A stretch of DNA of 64,000 nt, from contig JANXOF010000089.1 in assembly GCA_025353725.1 (NCBI GenBank), positions 1-64,000 on the forward strand, read 5' to 3'. Below, one piece after another: positions 51,444-61,142 of this stretch; within the stretch, counting starts at the first letter, position 1; each line of letters opens with the position of its first letter. The position numbers and the translations under genes are program-made. This stretch comes from Polyangiaceae bacterium (GTDB lineage: Bacteria; Myxococcota_A; Polyangia; Polyangiales; Polyangiaceae). Below the pieces are notes generated by a model that saw nothing but the letters and a program-made list of their open reading frames with translations, was not told the origin of the DNA and did no database searches.

Positions 51444-52517
51444 ATGGACCTCTTCGGACACCTCAAGGCGTACGACTACGGCGAAGTTCACTTCAGCCAC
51501 GACAAGGCGACCGGCCTGAAAGCGATCGTCGCCATTCACGACTCGCGCCTCGGCCCGGCGCTTGGCGGCTGTCGTTTTTTGCCCTACGAGACCGACGAGG
51601 ACGCGCTTGTTGACGCCCTTCGACTTGCGCGCGGCATGACCTACAAGGCGGCGCTCGCAGGGCTTGCGCACGGGGGCGGGAAAAGCGTTCTCATTCGACC
51701 GAAGCAGCACTTCGACCGGGTCGCGCTGTTTCGCGCCTTCGGTCGCTTCGTTGACAACCTCGGCGGTCACTACATCACCGCTGAGGACAGCGGTACGGGT
51801 CTCGAGGACATGGAGGTCCTCCGCACGGTGACTCGCCATGTCACGGGCGTCGATATGGCGAACGGCGGATCGGGCGATCCGTCACCGTTCACGGCGCTTG
51901 GCGTTCGACGCGGCATCGAGGCCTGCGTCAAGTTGAAGCTCGGACGCAGCTCGCTTGAAGGCGTTCACGTCGCCGTGCAGGGGGTAGGCCACGTCGGCTA
52001 TCACCTATGTAAAGAGCTTCACGCTCAGGGCGCGAAGATCTCTGTCGCCGATGTTGACCCGCTAAAAGCCGAGCGGGCGACGCGCGAGTTCGGCGCAACG
52101 GTCGTGTCACTCGAGAAGATCTTCGAAACGCCGTGTGACGTGATTGCTCCGTGCGCGCTTGGCTCGGCTCTAAACGACCTTACGATTCCGAAGCTCGCGG
52201 CGAAGATTGTCGCAGGCGCAGCCAATAACCAACTCGCGCAGCCGCGCCACGGTGACGACCTCCACGCACGCGGCATTCTCTACGCCCCGGACTACGCGAT
52301 CAACGCCGGCGGTCTCGTGAATGTCGCGCAAGAGGTTCTCGGCTACGACGAGAAGAAGTCACGCGACAAGACTCTCGAAATCTACGACACGATCTTGGAG
52401 ATCGCGGACCGGAGCTCCAAGACTGGAACGCCGACGTACGTCATCGCCGATATGATGGTCGAAGAGAAGCTCGCGAACTTCTCAAGAGCTAAGGCTACGA
52501 GTGCGCCACTAGCTTGA
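51444..52517 (+). CDS. Leucine/Glu/Phe/Val dehydrogenase family protein, probably leucine dehydrogenase
   Basis: The 357-residue protein has GPALGGCRFLPYE, MTYKAALAGLAHGGGKSVLI (K68 and K80, the substrate and catalytic lysines) and the NAD-binding block VAVQGVGHVGYHLCKEL. DSGTGLEDM and NGGSGDPSPFTALGV are typical of leucine dehydrogenase. It oxidatively deaminates branched-chain amino acids using NAD. The AGGAAG upstream (51426-51431) is a fair ribosome site. It follows the DUF4340 gene by 19 bases and may share its transcript, though the function is unrelated. Confidence 0.88.
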   Translation: MDLFGHLKAYDYGEVHFSHDKATGLKAIVAIHDSRLGPALGGCRFLPYETDEDALVDALRLARGMTYKAALAGLAHGGGKSVLIRPKQHFDRVALFRAFGRFVDNLGGHYITAEDSGTGLEDMEVLRTVTRHVTGVDMANGGSGDPSPFTALGVRRGIEACVKLKLGRSSLEGVHVAVQGVGHVGYHLCKELHAQGAKISVADVDPLKAERATREFGATVVSLEKIFETPCDVIAPCALGSALNDLTIPKLAAKIVAGAANNQLAQPRHGDDLHARGILYAPDYAINAGGLVNVAQEVLGYDEKKSRDKTLEIYDTILEIADRSSKTGTPTYVIADMMVEEKLANFSRAKATSAPLA

Positions 52518-52552
52518 GCGTAGAGGCGTATTCAGCTTTAGTTCGCTGAGCT

Positions 52553-53425
52553 TTACGGCGCCAACGACGCGACAAGTCGAAGATAGTCGGGTAGCGTCGC
52601 GCAGTTGACGCGCTCGAACCAATGCGAAGGCACCGCGGTGCCTTGGTTCGTCACGCGTCGTGTCACCGGATCCCAGTCGATTCCGCAGATAAAGTTCTTG
52701 CCTTCGACAATTGGCCAACGGTCGAGCAAGCACCATTTTTGAGCCGGATCGGTGTGTTTTACCATCGCAAAAGCGTGATCGTTTGTCGAAGCGCACATTC
52801 GGATTTCGTTTTCCGCGAAGCCTGCCTTGTAGGCGAGACATGCGCCGACCTCACCGCCCTCGCCGCAGTTGCCGTACTGACGAAACGCTGAGCCCTCAGG
52901 CAGAAGGTTGTCGACGAGCTGCGTGATGACTTGCCCGCACCAAACTCGCGCACCGTAGCGCGCTGCCTTGCTAATATTTTTTTCTTGGTCCGCACGCACT
53001 CCGGTCAACCAAGCCGTCTCACCGGCACCGCTTGGCAGCTTGTGGAGTGAGGTCCCGACGAAGTGCGCGTACTCATTCATCTGAGTGTCGAGTGCGGCGT
53101 ACTCGTGGGGTATTGACTTAGGCCATCGATAAACTGTCTTGCCGCCCACGGTTCCCAAGTCTTTGACACGAATGATAGGCTGTCCGGCGGTAGCCACTTT
53201 GTACTGACAGCCGGCGGCCTCCACAGTCGTAATTCCGAACGGAGAGCAGTCGTCACTCGTCGTTACCTCGAACCCTTGGTCGAATAAGTCGGAACCGCTG
53301 CGTGTGGAATCTGTGAGGTGGAATGCCGCTACGCTTTCTGTCTCGGCGTCTCCTCCCGCCGAGCATGCAAAGATTCCCGAGCCGAGGAACAGCGGAAGAA
53401 GAAGCGACCGGTTCGAGATTTTCAT
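52553..53425 (-). CDS. Lipoprotein with possible Cys-His-Asp catalytic triad
   Basis: The 290-residue protein has a lipoprotein signal (SGIFAC, C21). The C-terminal half contains YGNCGEGGEVGACLAYKAGF (C187), NDHAFAMVKH (H217) and WCLLDRWP (D235). The Cys, His, Asp order and spacing, and the NCGE and DHAF motifs, resemble transglutaminase-like or papain-like cysteine enzymes. Extra cysteines in the first half (DDC, AGCQY) may form disulfides. No family can be named with confidence. It would be at the outer membrane, where a peptidase or amidase role is plausible. Confidence 0.6.
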   Translation of the reverse strand: MKISNRSLLLPLFLGSGIFACSAGGDAETESVAAFHLTDSTRSGSDLFDQGFEVTTSDDCSPFGITTVEAAGCQYKVATAGQPIIRVKDLGTVGGKTVYRWPKSIPHEYAALDTQMNEYAHFVGTSLHKLPSGAGETAWLTGVRADQEKNISKAARYGARVWCGQVITQLVDNLLPEGSAFRQYGNCGEGGEVGACLAYKAGFAENEIRMCASTNDHAFAMVKHTDPAQKWCLLDRWPIVEGKNFICGIDWDPVTRRVTNQGTAVPSHWFERVNCATLPDYLRLVASLAP

Positions 53426-53596
53426 AGCTTACCGAGAGGCACATTGTGTGCCGAAGTGAACTCTTCGTTTTCGCCGTCGATAGTAGAAAAACAGCGCTAT
53501 TCGCGAACCACCCAGGTGGATTAATCTAGCCACTTTGGAAAGCTCATCCGTGATGCTTCGACTACCGAAGCCGTCTCGGTTTGACGCGGAGCTCAG

Positions 53597-54346
53597 TTAG
53601 CGTGCGGCATCGTTCGGGGCTTCGTCCGAGAATTCGAGCGGGTAAGCGACCGTGACCGAGCCGCCGTGTGCAGGCGGGCGGAGCGCGAGCGTGGACATCG
53701 ATTCACGCATGCACGTCGTCATTCTCTCATCGGCAAGGCCGCCGTCTTCGTGGTCGGCTTCGACATCTTCGATGATACCTCCGAGCTTCTCATCGGCGAC
53801 GATGGTGAAGCGCATCTCGACACGCCCCTTGGCGTTCTTCTTGCGGCTGAGAAGCTCCTCGAAACATGTTTTCGCCATCGGGAGGAACTCCGCGCGAACG
53901 ACCTCCTGAACGTAAGCGGGATCCATCGCGCCGCCGTCGTTGGCGATCGGAGCCGGGACGAATCGCCCTGCCTTGGCGGCCGCTGCCACTTCGGGTTCAG
54001 CCGCTGTGGCCCAGCCCGCCAGGATTCGTTGCCGAAGTTCGTCGCGTACCTTGCGATCGACGATGGTTTTTTGGATTGCGCCCGCTTCACCATAGGCGAC
54101 GTTTCGTATCCCAGCCGAGCCTGCGGGCGTCGTGAGCTCGTCAGCTGAGAAGCCGACGCCCGGCTTGGAGAGTGGTATGTGGCGACTCCCACCGCTTATC
54201 CCAGCCCAAAAAACGAGTCCAATGACGGCCACTAACGTACCTACAAGGCCAAGAATGAACGTCTTCCCTTGAATCGGTTTGACTTTCGTTCGTTCACGGG
54301 TCGACGAGGAATCGGATTTCTCGGGCGGTTTCACGCTCCGTATCAT
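53597..54346 (-). CDS. AgmX/PglI-type C-terminal domain protein
   Basis: The 249-residue protein has a basic cytosolic N-terminus, one membrane segment (TFILGLVGTLVAVIGLVFWA, 29-48) and a periplasmic C-terminal domain with VVRAEFLPMAKTCFEELLSRKKNAKGRVEM, DERMTTCMRESMSTLALRPPAHGGSVTV and YPLEF. The pattern of two cysteines and V(T)VxYPLxF endings is that of the AgmX/PglI/TonB-like C-terminal domain seen in gliding-related and other myxobacterial proteins. The role is probably structural in the envelope. It is divergent from the radical SAM gene (42 bases apart). Confidence 0.7.
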   Translation of the reverse strand: MIRSVKPPEKSDSSSTRERTKVKPIQGKTFILGLVGTLVAVIGLVFWAGISGGSRHIPLSKPGVGFSADELTTPAGSAGIRNVAYGEAGAIQKTIVDRKVRDELRQRILAGWATAAEPEVAAAAKAGRFVPAPIANDGGAMDPAYVQEVVRAEFLPMAKTCFEELLSRKKNAKGRVEMRFTIVADEKLGGIIEDVEADHEDGGLADERMTTCMRESMSTLALRPPAHGGSVTVAYPLEFSDEAPNDAAR

Positions 54347-54388
54347 GCCAGGCTTTTCCCTTTCCGTAGCTCGTTATAGGGTCAATGC

Positions 54389-56283
<1,895 letters not shown>

Positions 56284-56287
<4 letters not shown>

Positions 56288-56772
56288 GTTCCACCACGCG
56301 CAAAAGTGAGCCGCCGGACGCGAACGCGCAGTTCGCCGGTCTCGGTTCGACGCTCGATTTTATGAGGCTCCTTTGGGCGCTTGATCACGGACTGCAGCTT
56401 AGATCCAAGCGGATGGAGGTCGAGATCGGTGTCACGAGCATGCAACGCGTCGTGATTCGCCTGATTGGTCGATTCCCGAACGTCACTGCCGGACGCCTTG
56501 CAGAGCTCGTGCACGTTCATCCGAGCACATTGACTGGAGTTCTCAGGCGTGTCGTTGATCGCGGGTTCGCCGAGCGTGAACGTGACCGAACCGACGCGCG
56601 CGTGGCGAGGTTCATCCTTACGGCCCAGGGCGAAGCCATCGACGGCTCACAGGTCGGGACTGTCGAAGCCGCCGTACGGCGAGCGCTTGCGAGGCTCGAG
56701 GCCGACCAGGTCGATGCCGCGCGTATCGTGATCTCGGCGGTGGCCGACGAGCTTGCCCGCGCCGATCGCTGA
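56284..56772 (+). CDS. MarR-family transcriptional regulator
   Basis: The 162-residue protein has a winged helix with VTSMQRVVIRLIGRFPNVTAGRLAELVHVHPSTLTGVLRRVVDRGFAERERDRTDAR, a typical MarR DNA-binding core (recognition helix around VHPSTLTGVLRR and a basic wing). It is dimeric in the family and usually senses a small ligand. The GTG start overlaps the radical SAM gene's stop as GTGA, so both are made together. It may control the same operon. Confidence 0.85.
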
Positions 56773-56781
56773 GTGGCTGAT

Positions 56782-59319
56782 TCAGGCTTCCTTCGAGACG
56801 GGCGCGACGGCGTCGACGACGATGGACCCGTCTTCGACGTCGACCGTCGCAACGTCGCCTGAGCGCAGAAGACCTTTCAAGATCATCTCCGCGATGGGTG
56901 CCTCAATGTGGCGTCCGATGGCCCGTCGCATCGGGCGCGCTCCCATTTCTGGGTCGAACCCGCCCGCGTCGAGCAGCGCGTCGACGGCTGCGTCACTCGC
57001 GTCCAGGTGGACGCCTCGCGCGCGTTCGAGGTCTGCCGCAAGCGCTCGAAGCATGCGCCTCGCGACTTCGGCTACGTCTTCGCGCGAAAGGGGAGCGAAC
57101 GCGAGCACCTCATCGAGCCGGTTGAAGAGCTCTGGCGGAAGAGCCCGACGAGCGGCCTCCGTGACCGCGACTTGGTAGGCCGAGACTGCACGCGCCCGCG
57201 AATCGCTTTGCCCCGTCGCAGGTCCGAATCCGATGCGACCGCGCGGAGTTGCCGTCGGCGAAACCTCGGCGCCAAGGTTCGACGTGAGGAGAATGACGGT
57301 ATTTGTAAAGTCCACTGTTCGTCCGCGTCCGTCCGTGAGCCGCCCTTCGTCGAAAACGCCGAGGAACCCTTCCAGTACGTCGCGGTGTGCCTTTTCGATC
57401 TCGTCGAGCAAGATCACCTGATAGGGCCTTCGCCGCACCGACTCCGTGAGTTGGCCGCCGGCCTCGAAGCCCACGTAGCCCGGTGGAGCGCCGACGAGCC
57501 TAGAAATCGCGTGCGATTCTGAATACTCGGAGAGGTCCAGACGCGTCATCGCGTCCGCGGAGTGGAAAAGGCACTCCGCGATCGCTTTGGCGGTCTCGGT
57601 TTTTCCGACGCCGGTGGGCCCGAGCAAGAGGAAGGTGCCGATCGGCCTTCGCGACCGAAACCCTGAAGCGTTCCGGCGCAGTACCTGGGCGATGCGCGAG
57701 AGGGCATCCACGTGGCCCACGATGCGCTCTCCAAGTATCGCTTCGAGGCGAAGCAATCGTCCCGCGTCACTCTCGAGCAGGCGCTCTTCGGGCACCCCGG
57801 CGAGTTCACTTACAACCTCTGCGATGTGGGTCGGTTCGACGCGTGACTCGCCCCGGCGGCGCACGCGAGCTCCGGCTAAGTCCAAGATTTGGACCGCCTT
57901 GTCCGGAAGGGCCTTGCTCGACAGGTACCGCACGCTCCACGTGACGGCTTTCGCCAACGCGTGCTCGTCGTAGGTGCAACCGTGGTGCTTCTCGAAAAGC
58001 GGGGCGACGCCCTCGATGGCGAGCAGCGCCTCCTCGGGCGTGAGCTCGCACACTTCGATGGCCGTAAAGCATCGGGCGAGCCCGGGATTGCTTTCGATGA
58101 CGCGTCGGTAGTCTGTTTCCGTGGTGGCACCGATGCAGACGACGTCGCCGCGTGCAAGAGCGAGACGCAGTTCGCTCGACGCTTCGTCACCCGCATCTTG
58201 CCCAAACAAGACGTGCATCTCGTCGAAAAAAAGGATGACGCGTCCCTTGGCGCGTGCGACTTCCGCTTTGAGTTGCCCCATGCGTTCGGCCAGCGAGCCG
58301 CGCACGCTCGTGCCCGCAAGGAGAGCGGTTGGCTCGATGCTTACGAGGATCTTTTCCTCGAAGCACGCCACGTCGTCGCCGTTCGCGATTCGCCGTGCGA
58401 GGCCATGCGCGATGCTCGTCTTGCCGACTCCTGGTGCGCCAATCAGGCACGCATTGTTGGCGTGGCGCTTGGCAAGTACGTCGAGTGCGCGCTCGATTTC
58501 GGCTTCGCGGCCCACGACCGGATCGAGCTTGCCGCGCGCGGCAAGATGAGTGAGATTGGTCCCTACTTGGACGAGGAGCGGAAAGTGCTTCGCATCGAGG
58601 GCGAAACGGCTTTCGTGCGCCCCAGGCGTGGATAGCGAGGGTGCGTTTGTGCTTCCCGTCGCTTTGCGTTTGCTCTTCGCCACGCTGGGTGGCGCTACTG
58701 TAGGCACCGGGGCGTCGGCCACGCGGCGCTCGACGACCGTGGGCGAAGCGTTCGGAGGTGCAGCGGCGGACCGGTCGGTACTCCGAGGGGCGGTGAGCCT
58801 CGCGGCAAAAGGTTTGGGGGCGGGCCGCTTCGGTGTCGTGTTGCCCGAGGGCCTATCGAAGGCCGCACTTACGGCAAGCGAAGCCGGGATCCTCCGCGGC
58901 GGTGCGAGGCCCATGGCGAGCTGCATAGCGGAGGTCCGCAGCCGCGTGACGTCGGTTCCGCACTGCACCAGCGCGCGATGAGCTGCGGTCCGGGTCTCCT
59001 GACAGAGGGCAAAAAGGACGTGAACCGACCGAGCTTCCGTACGACCGGCGCCAGACCGGCTTGCAAGTTCGCGCGCTCGCTGGAGGGCGCTGGCGATGGC
59101 GTGCGCGGCGTCGTCGACGGTAATCCGCGCCGCTTTGAGTAGCACTTCGGCGTCGAGCCTTCGGTCGAGCAAAAGTTGAGCGGCATCGTCATGCCCGCGA
59201 GCGAGCGCCGCAAGCAGGTGGGTCGTCGTAGGCTTCTGCCCTCGCTCTCGAGCGAGCTCCTCGGCGGCTCGGCGAAGCGCGACAAGCGCTGTTTCCCGGG
59301 TCGGTAGCGCCTTTTGCAT
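56782..59319 (-). CDS. ClpA/ClpC-like AAA+ unfoldase
   Basis: The 845-residue protein has an N-terminal Clp-N double repeat (about 1-140), a Ser/Pro/Ala-rich linker of about 100 residues (140-240), a first AAA+ domain (Walker A GAPGVGKT 294-301, Walker B DEMH 366-369, Arg finger near R416) and a second AAA+ domain (Walker A GPTGVGKT 567-574, later LLDEIEKAH). No long M-domain is present, so it is ClpA-like rather than ClpB. A ClpP-binding loop was not verified. The extended linker is unusual. ATG at 59319 chosen; an ATG at 59337 would add six residues. Confidence 0.85.
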   Translation of the reverse strand: MQKALPTRETALVALRRAAEELARERGQKPTTTHLLAALARGHDDAAQLLLDRRLDAEVLLKAARITVDDAAHAIASALQRARELASRSGAGRTEARSVHVLFALCQETRTAAHRALVQCGTDVTRLRTSAMQLAMGLAPPRRIPASLAVSAAFDRPSGNTTPKRPAPKPFAARLTAPRSTDRSAAAPPNASPTVVERRVADAPVPTVAPPSVAKSKRKATGSTNAPSLSTPGAHESRFALDAKHFPLLVQVGTNLTHLAARGKLDPVVGREAEIERALDVLAKRHANNACLIGAPGVGKTSIAHGLARRIANGDDVACFEEKILVSIEPTALLAGTSVRGSLAERMGQLKAEVARAKGRVILFFDEMHVLFGQDAGDEASSELRLALARGDVVCIGATTETDYRRVIESNPGLARCFTAIEVCELTPEEALLAIEGVAPLFEKHHGCTYDEHALAKAVTWSVRYLSSKALPDKAVQILDLAGARVRRRGESRVEPTHIAEVVSELAGVPEERLLESDAGRLLRLEAILGERIVGHVDALSRIAQVLRRNASGFRSRRPIGTFLLLGPTGVGKTETAKAIAECLFHSADAMTRLDLSEYSESHAISRLVGAPPGYVGFEAGGQLTESVRRRPYQVILLDEIEKAHRDVLEGFLGVFDEGRLTDGRGRTVDFTNTVILLTSNLGAEVSPTATPRGRIGFGPATGQSDSRARAVSAYQVAVTEAARRALPPELFNRLDEVLAFAPLSREDVAEVARRMLRALAADLERARGVHLDASDAAVDALLDAGGFDPEMGARPMRRAIGRHIEAPIAEMILKGLLRSGDVATVDVEDGSIVVDAVAPVSKEA

Positions 59320-59382
59320 AACCGCCAAACCTTGCACACGTTGGCGTTTACGGCCAAGAAGTTGGCAGGCGGCGCGCGGTAC

Positions 59383-59967
59383 TCAAGCGGTCGTGACGTA
59401 GCGAGTGGCGCGCCGCTGAGCGCTCGTCGCCGGCCAAACGTAAGAGATGTCTTCGTCGATGCGCGCGCCCTCAATGGTCGGCGGGGCGTCGCGAGCGACC
59501 AATACCCAGGTCGCGCTGGCGAGACGCAGCGCGAGCGGAACCCACTCGGTCGGAGGGAGGGTAGCTCTCGACAAAGCCACGTCGAACGCGTTTGGCGAAT
59601 GCGAAGCAACGGCCTCGCCGCGCTCACGAAGGATCACGACGTCGGGTCGGCCAATCGTGCCCAAAACAGTCCGCAGAAACGACGTTCGCTTCGCGAGCGG
59701 CTCGACAAGCGTGACCTTTAGATCCGGACGCATGATAGCTAGCGCAAGCCCGGGAGCGCCCGCGCCCGTCCCGACGTCGACCACGCGTGCGCCGACCGCC
59801 ATACGCTTCGCGAGAACCGACGCATCGGCCAGCATCAAATCGGTGAGCTCGCCGTGGGTGCGCGCGGCCGTGAGGTCGATTCGCTTGTTCCACTGTTCGA
59901 GCAGTAAAAGCCATTGCTCGAGTGGTGCGCGAGCGGTGTCGTCGATCGAGTAAGCTGTGAGGTCCAC
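59383..59967 (-). CDS. rsmG: 16S rRNA (guanine527-N7)-methyltransferase
   Basis: The product (194 residues from GTG at 59967) has the RsmG pattern: LEQWNKRIDLTAARTHGELTDLMLADA, VVDVGTGAGAPGLALAIMRPD with the SAM loop, LVEPLAKRTSFLRTVLGTIG and LSRATLPPTEWVPLAL. It methylates G527 in the 530 loop of 16S rRNA. A longer frame to 60060 is less typical. It lies just after the Clp-like gene on the same strand, 63 bases downstream of it in transcript order reversed, that is, the Clp gene follows it. Confidence 0.9.
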   Translation of the reverse strand: MDLTAYSIDDTARAPLEQWLLLLEQWNKRIDLTAARTHGELTDLMLADASVLAKRMAVGARVVDVGTGAGAPGLALAIMRPDLKVTLVEPLAKRTSFLRTVLGTIGRPDVVILRERGEAVASHSPNAFDVALSRATLPPTEWVPLALRLASATWVLVARDAPPTIEGARIDEDISYVWPATSAQRRATRYVTTA

Positions 59968-60013
59968 GCGTTGAGTGTGGCGCTGTTCTTCCAAAAAGGA
60001 TAATCGGAAGAAC

Positions 60014-61126
60014 GTGTCCCTTGAACGTCCCTCCCCTCTCACGGTTCCTCCCGCGGGCACCGTTGACTTCCACCCTCTCGAGGAGCTTATTCAACGAACC
60101 TTTGCGGCGTCCGAGCTAACCGCGACGCCTATGCCCGGGGGAGCGTCGACACGTCGCTACTTCCGCGTCGCCCTGCCGAACGACAAGAGCGCGGTCGCGA
60201 TGTTCGTTCCCGAGGGGGCGAAGCCCGAAGAGGTGCAAATGGCCGACGCGGGCGCCTTGGGCGTACGTTGGCCTTTCCTTGAGGTGCGCGACTTGCTTGC
60301 CGAGCGCGGCATTGAGGTCCCCAGCGTCCTTGCTGAAGACACTCAGCGCGGATGGCTGGTCATCGAAGACCTTGGTGACGATACGCTCGCCAATTGGCTC
60401 CTTCGCAATCCGGGCGACAAGCGTGCGCTCTACACCAAAGCCGTGACGGACCTCGCAAAGGCACAAAAAGCGCTCGCAAAGCTCCCGAAAGGATCCGTCG
60501 TCGCGGGCCGCACGTTTGACCATGAGCTGCTTCGTTGGGAGATCGAGCACTTCCGTGAATGGGGGCTCGACGCTCGCGACAAGCGGCTGTCGGCGGAAGA
60601 CTCCGAGCGATTCTCTGCCATCGCCGATCGCCTCGCGAAGCGCGTTGCGGACTTGCCTCAGGGGTTCGTGCATCGCGACTACCAGTCGCGAAACCTCATG
60701 GTTGTTGACGACGGCACGCTCCGCCTCGTGTGGATTGACTTCCAGGACGCGTTGCTCGGCCCTCGCGTCTACGATCTCGTCGCGCTGTTGAACGACAGCT
60801 ACCAAGAGTTCGACCGCGCGTTCGTCGAGGAGCGCCTTGCGGAGTACGCCGAGGCTGCGAAGCTTTCCGCGAAGGCCTGCGCGCAGCTGGTCGATGAGTT
60901 CGACTTGGTCACGGTTCAGCGCAAGCTGAAAGACGCCGGGCGCTTCGTGTTTATTGACCGAAAGAAGGGCAATCCGTCGTTTCTTCGCTTCGTTACGCCG
61001 ACGGTGCGAAAGGTCGATAGCGCGCTCGCGCGCCTCGCTCCGCACGACCCCGACATGAGAGAGCTCCGCGAAATTCTGCAACGCACTCTCGGCGACGAGC
61101 TCACGCCCTCGGACACGGGACGCTGA
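60014..61126 (+). CDS. APH-family sugar/aminoglycoside kinase-like protein (AmgK-like)
   Basis: The 370-residue protein has the APH kinase fold: PMPGGASTRRYFRV near residue 40, VIEDLGDDTLANWL (hinge region), FVHRDYQSRNLMVV (catalytic loop, 219-231) and WIDFQDALLGPRVYDLVAL (D242, metal Asp). HRDYQSRN and IDFQDAxxGP are typical of AmgK, the N-acetylmuramate/N-acetylglucosamine kinase of peptidoglycan recycling, and its relatives. The start is GTG at 60014 with a GGAAG just before. No murU gene is adjacent, so the role is inferred. Confidence 0.8.
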   Translation: MSLERPSPLTVPPAGTVDFHPLEELIQRTFAASELTATPMPGGASTRRYFRVALPNDKSAVAMFVPEGAKPEEVQMADAGALGVRWPFLEVRDLLAERGIEVPSVLAEDTQRGWLVIEDLGDDTLANWLLRNPGDKRALYTKAVTDLAKAQKALAKLPKGSVVAGRTFDHELLRWEIEHFREWGLDARDKRLSAEDSERFSAIADRLAKRVADLPQGFVHRDYQSRNLMVVDDGTLRLVWIDFQDALLGPRVYDLVALLNDSYQEFDRAFVEERLAEYAEAAKLSAKACAQLVDEFDLVTVQRKLKDAGRFVFIDRKKGNPSFLRFVTPTVRKVDSALARLAPHDPDMRELREILQRTLGDELTPSDTGR

Positions 61127-61142
61127 GCCGCGCACGCTCTCG

